Shown: positions 1-11,300 of the stretch, piece by piece | Position numbering within the stretch: position 1 is the stretch's first letter | How the letters are laid out: every line of letters begins with the position of its first letter | Assembly (NCBI GenBank): GCA_937951895.1 | Contig: CALFER010000035.1 | Span: forward strand, 1 to 64,000 | Source of the DNA: an uncultured bacterium | Lineage (GTDB): Bacteria; CSSED10-310; CALFER01 | DNA: 64,000 nucleotides | Direction of reading: 5' to 3' | Made by a program: the position numbers and the translations under genes | The notes under the pieces: generated by a model | Seen by the model: the letters and a program-made list of their open reading frames with translations, nothing else | Told to the model about the DNA's origin: nothing | Database searches by the model: none

Positions 1-926
1 GCTCGGGGCGCACGAAGCGCTGACCGGACATCCGTCGCATAGCCGATCCGGCGTGCCGGCTCCGGTTCGAGCAGATTCATGATCAGCGCATCGAGTTCGG
101 AAGGGATCGACGGGTGCAGTCGAGAAGGCGGTGTGATGGACAGCGTCAGTTTCTGCTGCTGAATCGAGGCCGGATCCGCGCCGTCGATCGGGAGGCGGTC
201 CGTGAGCAGCTCGTAGAGCATGCAGCCGATCGCATACAGATCCGAGCGGCAATCCGCTTTCTCTCCCTGGAAGAGTTCCGGTGCCATGTACAGCAGCGTT
301 CCCATGCCGGGTTTCAGCAGATCCAGCACTTCGCGATTGGACCTGCCCATCCCGAATGCCGCCAGACCGAAATCCATCAGCACCGGGGTTCCATCGGGAC
401 GAATCAGAATGTTCTCCGGTTTCAGATCCCGATGAACAATGCCCTCGCCATGCATGAAGGACACGGCATCGCAAACATCATGCATGATGTTCAGAACCGG
501 TTTCAGACTCTTCATCGGAGACACACCCCGATGCCGATCAGACGACGCGCGGGCTGAGCGCGCGATCGGCTTCCTGCGCGATCGGCCCAGCGAGTGCGTC
601 CACCAGGATCCATCGAGGTCAGAAGTCGCGCTCAGACAATGATTGCGGAGAATCTCTCCCTCCAGAAATTCCATGGCATACCACGGGATCGAATCCTGGA
701 TGCCATGATCGTAAATTTTGACGATGGAGGGGTGGTCGAGATGCGACAGGGCCTGGATTTCGCGTCTGAGACAGGAGATGCGGTCGCCGGTGAAGGCCGT
801 GAGTGTTTTCAGGGCGGCAATCCTGCCGGAATCCATGTGCTGCGCCCGATACACCACACCCATGCCTCCGCGTCCAAGTTCCGAGACAATCGAATAGCGG
901 CCGATGAATTTCGTCTGAACAGGCAT
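1..926 (-). CDS. Hanks-type serine/threonine protein kinase (3' end outside window)
   Basis: Translating the minus strand from an ATG at 926 gives an open frame of about 308 codons that runs off the left edge. It shows a complete eukaryotic-type kinase core: glycine loop GRGGMGVV (about residues 18-25), the ATP-binding lysine in AALKTL (K40), catalytic HRDLKPEN (H165, D167), DFG, and an MAPE activation-segment end. A polar insert of about 45 residues separates the hinge from the helix before HRD. A GGGAGG sequence lies about 10 bases before the ATG. It presumably phosphorylates Ser/Thr on partner proteins; no substrate is evident. Such kinases often carry a C-terminal sensor domain, but that part lies outside the window. 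Confidence 0.9.
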   Translation of the reverse strand, partial: MPVQTKFIGRYSIVSELGRGGMGVVYRAQHMDSGRIAALKTLTAFTGDRISCLRREIQALSHLDHPSIVKIYDHGIQDSIPWYAMEFLEGEILRNHCLSATSDLDGSWWTHSLGRSRRKPIARSARASSDRHRGVSPMKSLKPVLNIMHDVCDAVSFMHGEGIVHRDLKPENILIRPDGTPVLMDFGLAAFGMGRSNREVLDLLKPGMGTLLYMAPELFQGEKADCRSDLYAIGCMLYELLTDRLPIDGADPASIQQQKLTLSITPPSRLHPSIPSELDALIMNLLEPEPARRIGYATDVRSALRAPR

Positions 927-1079
927 TTGCCGAAGCCTCCCGACTCCAGATGCATTTCTGCGGCGAAAACAGGCAAAGTCACTCGAATGTATGAAACCAT
1001 GCTCTGAAGCATGTAAAAATCAACACCGGTTAAACGAACACACCAGACCTGTCCGTTTAAACGCCAGACCGATCGGGCA

Positions 1080-1541
1080 TCAGCGGGATTTGAACTTGCG
1101 GAGAATCCGGAAATGCCTCAGAATCAAAAGATATTCCTCGGCGATGAACGGGCTGTCATCCGTGACCGGAAGCCGCTTGAGCCACTGAAGCTCCTCGAGC
1201 GATATCCGATCCTCGGACGGATGCAAAAACCGCTCCTCATGCAACATCAGATCCACCAGCCCGTCCGGCGGGATCATGTCATCATCCGTCTGCGAAACCG
1301 TGCTCGTCGGCGGCATCGTCAACTGATGAATCGATGTCTTCAGTACCCGCGATACCCGGTCCAGCAAATCCCATCCCGGGTTCGGATTCAGGCCGTTTTC
1401 GAGCATCGAAATCGTCGTGGGACGAGTGGATGCCTGTGTTGCGAGTGCGGTCTGGTTCATCCCCAGCGACTTCCGCAATCGTTTGATGTTCTTGCCTAGG
1501 TTTTTGAGTTCGACTTCGGTGATCTGGTTCATGAGCCGCAT
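1080..1541 (-). CDS. XRE-family helix-turn-helix transcriptional regulator
   Basis: A 153-residue protein with an N-terminal Cro/CI-type HTH at roughly residues 12-70 (NIKRLRKSLGMNQTALA, then a recognition-helix region around RPTTISMLENG). The C-terminal half is not recognised and contains an acidic stretch and a Leu-rich segment, perhaps for dimerisation. The start may be the first Met or Met4 at 1532; neither has a strong ribosome binding site. It lies between the kinase and a secreted phosphodiesterase and is divergent from the latter, so it could regulate itself or that gene. This is inference. Confidence 0.8.
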   Translation of the reverse strand: MRLMNQITEVELKNLGKNIKRLRKSLGMNQTALATQASTRPTTISMLENGLNPNPGWDLLDRVSRVLKTSIHQLTMPPTSTVSQTDDDMIPPDGLVDLMLHEERFLHPSEDRISLEELQWLKRLPVTDDSPFIAEEYLLILRHFRILRKFKSR

Positions 1542-1767
1542 TATGGGCGGAATTATTCATAAAAGCAATAGTCTCTCACGGAAATTTCCTGAAAAATTCC
1601 ACACTTTAACTCCATATGAAGAGAGATCGCCCTGTAACTGCTTGAAAATTAATGATTATCTAAATTCACTCATCAGCGATAGACCTGCCCGCGACATCCC
1701 ACTTTTTTCCTCGCACTGGTTTCCTCCCGGTCGGCCTCCTTATTGCAGACAGGGAGGGGATTCCAGG

Positions 1768-4434
1768 ATGCTCAGTCGAATCGCGCGCGCACTCACAATC
1801 CTCGTCATGAGCCTGCCCGGGCTCGTTCATGGCGACGCGTCCTCCGGTATTCTCATCAACGAGATCTGGACCGGAGCGCCCGACTGGGTCGAACTCGCCA
1901 ATGTGTCATCCGTTCCGATCGACGTCTCAGGATGGTCGATCCGAACCTGGTCGAAAGGACTCGAGGAATCGGCCTGGGAGAATGATCCGCTCGTGATACC
2001 CCCGGCCAGCACGATTGCCCCCGGCGGTTTCCTGGTGATCTCGGATGCCGACGACACCTCCTCGGAATGCATCCTGACGGCAATGGAGGGGTTCACCTGT
2101 CTGCTCGAAGATTCCACCGGAGTTCCCATCGACTCGATCGTCGCTTCGGGGATGTTCGGGGAGCCGCTGACGGAGCTGTCCGCTCCCGCACTCTTCTTCC
2201 CCCCGTTGCCCCAGCGTTTCTGGAACGACGGGATTCACCGGAATTCCTGGACCGATTCGGATACGGGACTGGACTGGATCGTGTCGATGGCGGGCACTCC
2301 CGGACAGCCCAATCCCGGTCAGTCGAGTGCCGGGTGCAACAAGTCCGAAGTGAGTCCGGTGTTCCGAGACTGTCGGCGCAAGACGGAGACGGCAGCGTCA
2401 ACCTCGGGTCGGCAATTTGCCACCCGTCATGTGATCGTTCTGGTTCTGGACGGGGTTCGAGTCTCGGATGGGTTCGATCCGGGAACAGTCGGGCGCGCGC
2501 CGAACATGACGGAGTTTCTGGCCGCCCGGGGCTGTCTCGACACGGACTGCATCAACACGGGGAATCCTGTCACGCTGCCGGCTCACATCGCGATGACCAC
2601 GGGAAGCTGGATGATGCAGGGGAACAACAAATACCCCGTCTCGAACATTTTTCCTGAAAATCCGACAATCTTCGAATACTACCGCCGGCATCTCGAACTG
2701 CAGGGCATCCCGCTGTCCGAATCCGCGGACCGATGCGTGCAGCTTTACGGCAAATACGGCGAGTGCTCCACCATGGCCTCGAGCCACCACCCGCTCTATG
2801 GCCCGGCATATGGCTCGGTGATCCGATTCCCCGAGATGGAACTGAATTGGCCGGTCGAAGCCCCTCACAAGGATATGATCGTCTATCGGGCGGTGCTCGA
2901 AGAACTCCGTGGACGCCAGCCGGATCTCATGCTGATCAACCTGGCTCAGATCGATCAGCGCGGCCATCACGGAGGCTGGGACGGGTATGAATACTCGGTG
3001 CGCAAGGCGGATGAGTTCGTTGCCGGCATCTGGCGCGAGATTCAGGCGCAGCCGTATTATCGCGATTCGACGACGCTGATCGTCACGACCGATCACGGTC
3101 GACACGACGACGCTCATGGTGGGTATCACCATCACGGCTGCAATTGCCGCGGCTGCAGGCGCACATTCTGTCTCGTGCTCGGACCCGATACGCCGCAGGG
3201 CATCCGTGTCGATACCTCCTATGAAACCATCGACATCGCGGCGACCGCGGCGGCTCTGATGGGATTCGATGCACCGCTGTGCGACGGACGGTTCATGACC
3301 GACATGTTCGTGCCTGCGGATGATCCGGTCGACGCCTCGGCGGCTTGCCGGGCGAGAGATCTGTCGATCAGCGCGTCGTCGGATCGGGTCGCGCTGACAT
3401 GGATGCAGCGGGAAAACACGGATTGGACGGGGATGCACAGTCTGGCGATGTGGGGCGGTCCGGTCTGGAGTTTCCCCGCGCCGCTTCCATATTCGCCTGA
3501 GGGGCATGCAACCCGATGGGCGAGTTGCTCATTGACTCCGGAAGGGGCGCTGGTTACGGCGATCGTGAGTCATCCGATGCCGTCGACCGGACTCGAGACC
3601 TTGAGCTGGTATCTGCGCGTCACGGATACCTCGACAGGGCGCCCGATTCTGCACGCGCGGACGGGCAAGATGGCGAATCGACCCGCGATATTCGAGTGGG
3701 AAGGCGCGATCACGACGCTCTGGAGCCGCTACTACGATCAACCCGAACCGTTCCCGCCGTTTCACAGTTCGATCGAGATGGCCATTGAGGATGAACCGGA
3801 ATCGATTCCGCGCTTCTCCCGGGTCGATTCCGGCCTGTTCGCTCCCGGTCCGCCGGCATTCGCTCAGAACAGCGCCACGATTCATGCGGCATATCGCAAT
3901 CACGAAGATCGATCATGGACGATCCGGTATTGCGGATCGCAGGATGCCGGACATGCCTGGAACGTCTCGGGTGCACTGCTTCCGGTCGATCGCAGTCGAC
4001 TGGCCGGCGATCCCTCGATCGGAACTCTGGCGGGCACGGTCCACATTGCATGGGCTGAAAAAACACTTCCGGTGGGACACTGGAGGATTCAGTGCATGAG
4101 CAGCTTCGACGATGGAATCTCCTGGCGCGCGCCGATCACGCTGTCGGACGACAGCAGCGATGCGACGGAACCCCTCATGATAGCGGCCAACGGCAGGATA
4201 ATCGTGGCCTGGATCAGCAGTCAGAACGCGCGGACGGGGATCACGGGTCGGGTCAGTATGGACGGCGGCGTCACGTTTTCAGCGCCGGTCGAGTGGGTTC
4301 CGCCGAGTGCCTCCATGATGGCCCGACCCGTCGCGACCCGCATCGGATCGGATCTCGTCATGGCCTGGATCGATCTGACCCCGCGGATCGATCGGCCGAT
4401 CAAGGTAACGAAGATCGAGGGGATTTTTCCCTGA
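1768..4434 (+). CDS. Secreted lamin-tail domain / alkaline-phosphatase-fold phosphodiesterase
   Basis: The frame is open upstream, but the natural start is ATG 1768. It has AGGGAGGGGA just before it and encodes a clear signal peptide (MLSRIARALTILVMSLPG...). The product is about 888 residues. After the signal comes a lamin-tail-like (LTD) beta-sandwich (ILINEIW..PDWVELANVS..., about residues 27-140). Next is a type I phosphodiesterase/nucleotide pyrophosphatase domain with VLVLDGVR, the putative Thr nucleophile in NPVTLPAH, and the metal-binding TTDHGRHDDAHGG. The last third resembles repeat-type BNR/sialidase-like beta structure (repeated HIAWAEK, IVAWISSQN). The fold hydrolyses phosphate or phosphonate esters, but the substrate cannot be named. 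There is no Cys/Ser sulfatase signature. The C terminus overlaps the convergent amidohydrolase remnant. Confidence 0.85.
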   Translation: MLSRIARALTILVMSLPGLVHGDASSGILINEIWTGAPDWVELANVSSVPIDVSGWSIRTWSKGLEESAWENDPLVIPPASTIAPGGFLVISDADDTSSECILTAMEGFTCLLEDSTGVPIDSIVASGMFGEPLTELSAPALFFPPLPQRFWNDGIHRNSWTDSDTGLDWIVSMAGTPGQPNPGQSSAGCNKSEVSPVFRDCRRKTETAASTSGRQFATRHVIVLVLDGVRVSDGFDPGTVGRAPNMTEFLAARGCLDTDCINTGNPVTLPAHIAMTTGSWMMQGNNKYPVSNIFPENPTIFEYYRRHLELQGIPLSESADRCVQLYGKYGECSTMASSHHPLYGPAYGSVIRFPEMELNWPVEAPHKDMIVYRAVLEELRGRQPDLMLINLAQIDQRGHHGGWDGYEYSVRKADEFVAGIWREIQAQPYYRDSTTLIVTTDHGRHDDAHGGYHHHGCNCRGCRRTFCLVLGPDTPQGIRVDTSYETIDIAATAAALMGFDAPLCDGRFMTDMFVPADDPVDASAACRARDLSISASSDRVALTWMQRENTDWTGMHSLAMWGGPVWSFPAPLPYSPEGHATRWASCSLTPEGALVTAIVSHPMPSTGLETLSWYLRVTDTSTGRPILHARTGKMANRPAIFEWEGAITTLWSRYYDQPEPFPPFHSSIEMAIEDEPESIPRFSRVDSGLFAPGPPAFAQNSATIHAAYRNHEDRSWTIRYCGSQDAGHAWNVSGALLPVDRSRLAGDPSIGTLAGTVHIAWAEKTLPVGHWRIQCMSSFDDGISWRAPITLSDDSSDATEPLMIAANGRIIVAWISSQNARTGITGRVSMDGGVTFSAPVEWVPPSASMMARPVATRIGSDLVMAWIDLTPRIDRPIKVTKIEGIFP

Positions 4435-5143
4435 ATCCGCGCTGCGATCGGAACCACATCGGATTACCGCGGCGGATCACGCAGACCGGACATCCCTTGC
4501 CTTCGAATCCCGCGAAAACGGAATGGCCTGCTCGCGAAATCAGATCTTCGTTCCGAATCGTGAAACACCCCTCCGGATCCCACAGAGCGATATCGGCATC
4601 CGACCCTTCGCGAATCGTGCCTTTGCGCGGATAAAGACCGAAGATCCTGGCGGCATTGGACGAGGTTACGCGCGCGAAACGGGAAGGCGAGATCCGGCCT
4701 TGAACGACTCCTTCCGAAAACAGCACCGGGAGCATCGTCTGGAGATTTTCCATGCCCGGGCGAAGATCGAAGATGGTCAAGGCGGGATTCATCTTCTGCT
4801 CCCGCGTCCAGGGTGCGTGATCCGATGCGATGACATCGATGGTTCCCCTTTCGAGATGCTTCCAGAGATAATCGATATCCGTTTGAGTTCTCAGGGGCGG
4901 TTGCCCGACGAAGAGCGGCCCGTCCGGGGTTCGGTAGCGGTCGTCCGTGAAATGCAGATAGATCGGTCTGGTTTCGATATGGACGGTCTGTCCCCGGTGT
5001 CGTGCGTCGATACAGGCGTCGAGCGCATGTCGGGAGGACAGATGAACGATGTAGATTTCCGTTTCAGCAGCATGCGCCAGGGCGATTGCCCGATGCACAG
5101 CCGCCGCTTCCGCCTCGACGGGACGGCTCCGTGCATAGTGCGC
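4400..5143 (-). pseudogene. C-terminal half of an interrupted hydantoinase/dihydroorotase-like amidohydrolase
   Basis: From the junction at 5143 the minus strand reads as the second half of a cyclic-amidohydrolase (dihydropyrimidinase/dihydroorotase superfamily). Visible are YARSRPVEAEA, IYIVHLSS (metal-ligand His), ETRPIYLH, VIASDHAPW (catalytic Asp and metal His) and GTIREGSDADIALWDP near the end. The first half of the same gene lies 10 kb away at 15200-15729 on the same strand. Joining the halves across the shared bases TGCGC restores one frame reading K-S-A-H-Y-A-R-S-R-P. The gene was therefore split by insertion of the Rhs-bearing element and is presumably dead. The upstream codons before the junction are not homologous and belong to the insertion. 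Its 3' end overlaps the phosphodiesterase gene tail to tail. Confidence 0.85.
5139..5143. repeat. Left copy of putative 5-bp target-site duplication (TGCGC)
   Basis: TGCGC stands at the left edge of the insertion. The same five bases occur at 15200-15204 on the right edge. Both copies sit in the same codon phase of the split amidohydrolase, as expected for a duplication made on insertion. Confidence 0.6.
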
Positions 5144-5353
5144 CAAGTTTGTTCTTTTCAAGGGTGCTGGAAACGGCATCCTTTTTACTTCGGACCAATT
5201 CTGTATATTTCTAACGTTATTGCTTTCCATTCACAGAACTCAGATAATCGCTTGCATGGCAAATGTTTTCTTTTCGAGCTGGTGACATGAAGATCGGTGC
5301 AAAGTTAAAATCGGTTTCAAATTTCGGTTTCTGAGCGAAGAGGAGATTTTCTC

Positions 5354-8300
5354 ATGACAAGAAAGTCTTTAAGCTTCTGTCTTCTGGCGCTTTTCAGCGC
5401 TTCGATCATGTCGGCAGCCGTCATAACTGTTGGTTCCGGCACCCAAGATTATGACAACATCCATGACGCGTTACTCGCAGCCGTCGCAGGAGACACGGTG
5501 GTCGTGTACCAAGGAGTTTATTACGAAAACATCACTCTAAAAGTCGGAGTTATACTTAAAAGCTTCGATCAGGGAAGCGACGGGTTCAACGATTATTTTT
5601 ATAAATCCGGCGTCACGACTATCAATGGAGGTGGCAGTTCCCCGGTTGTTGAATTAGTCTCGAATAGTCGAATCGAAGGATTCACGATTACCGGCGGCGG
5701 TGCTGATGGATTTGCCGTTCATGGTTATTTTGTCACGGCCGATGTTGTAGGGAATCGAATCATTAACAACGCCGGAGGAGGGCTTTATCTGCTCGGAGGA
5801 GGCAATGTCCATAAAAACCTGATCGCCGGGAATGCTGGAGTTGGGCTCGAACTGGCTTACTCTAATGCCTCAGTTCACTTCAATTCTATAGGCGACAATC
5901 AAGGTGATGGCCTCAAGGCTACCGAATCGGCTGCCGACATTCAAAACAACATCATCGCAAACAATGGAGACACAGGATCGGGAACCGCAGGAATTCGTTG
6001 TGTCGGCTCTACGTTGCCAACCATTGACTACAACGATGTCTGGAATAATGTGGACAACAACTACAGTAACTGCTCTGCCGGTGCTCACGATATCTCATCC
6101 GATCCCGGCTGGGATTCTTCTTATCGCATCACGCAGGCATCTCCCTGTTTTGATCAAGGAGTCAACCCGGGTGATGGCTACCCGATTTGGAGTAGCGCCC
6201 CTGATATGGGTTGGTATGAATATGCACCCCCGCCTTTGCCTGCCATAGGCTTGGGCGGCATTTTAATGTTGCTGGCTGTTTTCGGAGGTGCCATGATGAA
6301 AATAGGAAAAAAATCTATGTCTCTGCTGCTTTTTATAGCGGCATTCTCTACACAACCCACTGCTTTTGCAGTCTCTCGCGATCCAGATAACTCCCTGGTG
6401 CTCATTTCTGGAGCAGATCAACAAGGTGTCTTGGGTGAATACCTTAACGACCCTATCGTTATTAAGCTTGTTGGATCTGTGAAACTTTCCCCATCGGACG
6501 ATACTTCGCTCTGGGCAGACCATGATGACTTCTTGGGTGGAAATTGTCCAAGGATGGCTGCTGGCTTCGAAAATTGCTCTCCTCCGCCAACTGAATTTCT
6601 CTCCCTTATCAAGTTTGATATTCCAGACTACGATGATATTACCCGAGCAGAATTGCACTTGAAACCGGCCGAGGTCGGTTCAAACTATCCATGTGGAACA
6701 ATGGAAACCCTTCTTTGCAACGGTTCACTGCTTCAAAATGGCTTGCCCGTGAGAGAGGATCGGGCTACAATCGCTGATACGGCTTTTTATCTGATTGATG
6801 GCTCCGTCACTGGAGATTGGACTGAAAGTGGATTAACATGGAACACATATTCAGCTTGGCCATCTTCTACATTTTCACCTATTAGCCGCTATCAGGAAGT
6901 CTTTAATCAAATTTCTGTTCCATACCCTTTCACTATTCTTGATCTGACACCCGAGGTGATTGATTGGGAATCAAATCCAGCTTCTAATGGTGGACTTAGA
7001 ATACTTAATGCGCGAGGTTCTGGTGGGACCATAGGACAATTTTTCTGGGTTAGCTATGATACCGATGAGGCTTCAAATCCTGCGCGGCGTCCTTATCTGA
7101 GCATTGCGAGATCAACGAGTTTGGGGGTAAATGGTGAAGCTCTCTCATTTTACGTGACAAACCCTGTGGGAAGTGCGGTTTTTAATGAATCACTCACCAC
7201 CGCAAACGGTGGTTATGTAAGTTGGAACGACCAGTTTCCAACTTCTCCTCCTGGTCTATACCATTTTTATATTTTCTATACAGATGGAATTCCCGATACA
7301 AATCCCGACTCGATATTCGAGTTTGATATCCAACTTGGCAATCCAGTCATCGAGGGTCATGTCACATGCGGATTCCCACTGGGCATGCCTGTTCCAACCG
7401 GAACCGACGTGACCGTTTACAACACCGAAACCGGCAACTCATTTAATGTGCAGACGGATTCCACTGGTTTCTATACGACTTCGTCTCATTCTCTTCCTTT
7501 CGGTCCTTACGTTGTTTATGTGGCAATCGATAAGTGTCAGGAAGATTTCATCGCTATCGATGTCATGGAGCTTGGAACATACCAGGCAGACCTGACAACC
7601 TATTGTCCGCTCATCTATGGCAAGGTCTATTCACCCAGCGGTCCGCTGCCTAACGCCGTAGTCACTCTTTATCCGGATAACGTCACGCAACAGACAACAA
7701 CAGAAGGTGATTATGTTTTTATTCTGAACACGGATACGATCACATACCCCGCTGAATACTCCCTGACCGCCGTTTATTCAACCTCTGCCTATCCTCCCGA
7801 AGCGTATGTCACGCTTACTGAAGATAATCCCATCGGCGAAGCCAATTTCTGCTACACCGGCCCCCTGAATCGAGGACAGCCTGGCGATGATTACGTGTTC
7901 TATCCGGAACATTTCTCAACTCCCGGATTTGATGCCAATCACGTCAACCTGGCTGGAATGCCGGAAGAGTCCATCGATTCATTCACGGGGAAAGTCAACC
8001 TGAAATATACCGACCTGCACCTGCCAGGAAAAGGCGGACTTGATCTGAATGTTGTTCGCACATACAGCAGTTGCATCAGGGAACGGGTTCCCTGGGCGGA
8101 TCAAAGCATCTACCAACAGAAGTTCATTCCGGAAACCAGTTTGGGGCTTGGATGGGACATCCATTACGGCAGAATCCTGAATCGGACCTGCGATACGCCC
8201 ACGATTGTTATGCCCGATGGATCAAGGCACGTGGCCTACAAGGTACCATACACCACCTCCGCGAACGGCTATCCCAAATTCACTGCCGAACTCTGGAGAC

Positions 8301-11300
8301 TGGATCGAGTTGAGATAGGGGGCGGAATATTCGATCTTAAACTCACCTTGACGGACGGCACCCAGTATTATTTCAACCGATCTGATTTTTATACGGAAAC
8401 CGATGTGGTGGAATGCTGGCAGAAGGAGTGCGCAGCCGCCACTCAGATTCGAAGCGCGGATTCGGATGGCACTTCCGGGATTCATATTGATATCTATTAT
8501 ACATCCGGACGTAAAGCAGTCGATTACGTTGTTGATACTTATGGCCGCACGATTGATTTCGAGTACGACGTATCCGGATACCTCTCCCAGGTCCGTGGCC
8601 CGAACAACAGCGTGTACCTGGATTACACTGTGTCTGCGATTGCTGCCGGGAAACATGCTCTTCAGATATTCATCGCCCGAGCTGCAGGCAGTGGCGGCAG
8701 CGCCGGGGACATGCAGACCATTTATGCTTACGAGAGCGATTACAATGAACCTACTTTCGGCGTTCTCACTCAGATCACTCTACCTACAGGTGGAATCATC
8801 ACTTACGCTCACGAAGAACACGAATTTTACTTAAAAACCTTCGATGAGAGTAATGTTTACGATCGATCCTATTCCGATATTGCTATCGCTTCTCGGACCG
8901 CCAGTGGATCGGATGTGACAACCGGCACGACAACCTACCAAATTGGGAACTATGGTCCGGTCATGGAGGAGCAATATACAACGGTCACTGACCCGCTCGG
9001 AAATGATATTCAGTATCGCTACTGGAACTATTTCTCCTCGGATCTCGGAGAAACAGCAGAATGGAAAATTGGGTTGCCGGCAGAGATTGTTTATTTTGAC
9101 GGATCGGCTTCCGGAGGAGTGGCGGTAAAAACCGAAACCAGAACCTATCAGTCGCGCCAGTTATCAATGGATCGGGAATTGAACGTGCGTCGCGATTACG
9201 TTTACATTCCGATCACGACTCAAACCGTGACAACTCTTCACGGGACGACGAAACAGCCGACAATCCTGCAAAATGCAGATCGACAGATTCTGGCTGAAAA
9301 TCAGGCTCATCAGCAGAAAAGCATGTTGTCTCGTGCAAGCGTGACAGCCTCAATCTCCTACTTCTATCATGGCTCAGATGGCGCTCTGGCAGATCTGGAA
9401 GGATTCCAGAATCTGACCATGCCCTGGTATGTCACGGAATACAACTACGATTCCTCTGCTGAGCGGACATCTCGCTATACCTATGCCTGGGCGAGCACAA
9501 GTCCGGGATATGCTGCGTTCCGGACAGCCAACTTCCTTGACGGTGTTTATCTCCACGAGATCATCGATGGGAATGTTAGTGGGACCTTGGTCACATCGAC
9601 CACGAACATCTACTATTCCACTCCAACAAGCCCGAGTTTCACGCGCTTAAATGAGGAAACAAAACTCAAGAATCCCGGAACGATCACAACTACCTATACT
9701 TATGATAGCGACGGCAATCTGGATACCGTTACAGATCCTGAAAACAATGAGACTGATTTTGATTGGATGTCCGGGGCGATTTCCCTGATTGTCACCCCGC
9801 AGCAGCTTCCGGATTCCACTTACATGACGTTTACGTTCGGCATCGATTCGGATTCTGGAAGAGTCACGTCGCACACCGATCCAAACGGAAACGAAACAGA
9901 CTATGCCTACGACGATCTGGGAAGATTGATTTTAGCCACGCCTCTTCTAGACTCGCCGACGAGCTACACCTACAGTTCCGCTGGAAAGACCGTCTCTTCG
10001 CTTCAGGGATCGTTTGGGATTCAATATGGCTACGACGCGCTGGGAAGGCTGATCCAAACACGGAAGCCAGGAGACGGATCAGCTTCCTATTTCTATATCC
10101 ACCAGGGATATGATGCCGCTGGAAACCAAACCTTTGTTTCCGAGGCTACAACAGAATCCAACCCGGATCACATCAGTTCAAACGGAACTGTTACTGCTTA
10201 TGGGCCTATCGGACGGATTTCATCCGTCGCAGATCCTGACGGAACAACTGATTTTGATTACAACGGAAATCTAATCACGATTACTCGGGGATCGCAGGAC
10301 ACAGAGAAAACCTACGATGCTTTCGGCAGGTTGACCAGGGTTAACGATGCCAATGGGCAGAATTTTGACTACACGTACGACGTGCTCAATAACTTGACGG
10401 CGGTCGCACATCCAGGCGGTATTTCCAACCGGACATTCAGTTATAATAGTCTTGGTTGGCTTTTGAGCGAATACCATCCTGAAACGGGCGCGGTCAGTTA
10501 CACCTATTATGATTCCGGCAAGGTGGAGTCGATCACGAAGGCATCCGGGAAGGCGCTCACTTTTGACTACGATGAGATTTACAGGCCGATTTCCCAGATA
10601 TCTGGAACGAGTACGAATCGGATTGAAGTCGATTTCTACTATGACGGGCAAGCCATTCCTGGCCATTCTTATACCTATTCCAACCCAATCAATCACCGAA
10701 CAGGAGCTTTGGTTCTGAAGGGTGATCCGGGTGTTGAAGAAAGCTGCCTTGCCTGGCCCGAATATGATACCCAGGGCCGGAATCTCAGAAAAGACAGCAT
10801 TCTAGCTAGCTCGGCACTCACTAATGTGATGGAATTCAGTTACGATTCCCTGGGAAATCTGGCATCAATCGCGTATCCGGATGGGAGAGTGATGGCGAAC
10901 TATACATATGGGGCGGCCACGAACTTGTTGACAGGAGTGTCAGTCACCGGGAGTTCGGGGACGATTAATTTAGCCGGGACTTTGACCCACAATCCCGCGG
11001 GCGGGCTGCAAGCGGCGACATTTGGTAACGGCGTTCTCACCAGCATCACACCGGATGAGCGGAACCGACCGGGAAACTGGACGACAGCTATCGGCGCAAA
11101 CGATCTGATCAACAACGATTTCATATATGATGCCTTCGGCAACATCATAGACATCGGATCTGAGCACTTTGTCTACGACAACTTGAACCGACTTACCAAC
11201 GCCAACGGCATTTCGGGGAGAAATTTCACCTATGGATACGATGCGAACGGGAACGTTCTGTCGGTCGCCAAGACCAGTCCGGCGGAATCGAGCAGTTTCA

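Noticed and set aside
2398..3507. 369-codon minus-strand frame inside the phosphodiesterase gene
   Set aside because: Arg/His-rich composition with no recognisable fold. The opposite strand encodes conserved PDE motifs.
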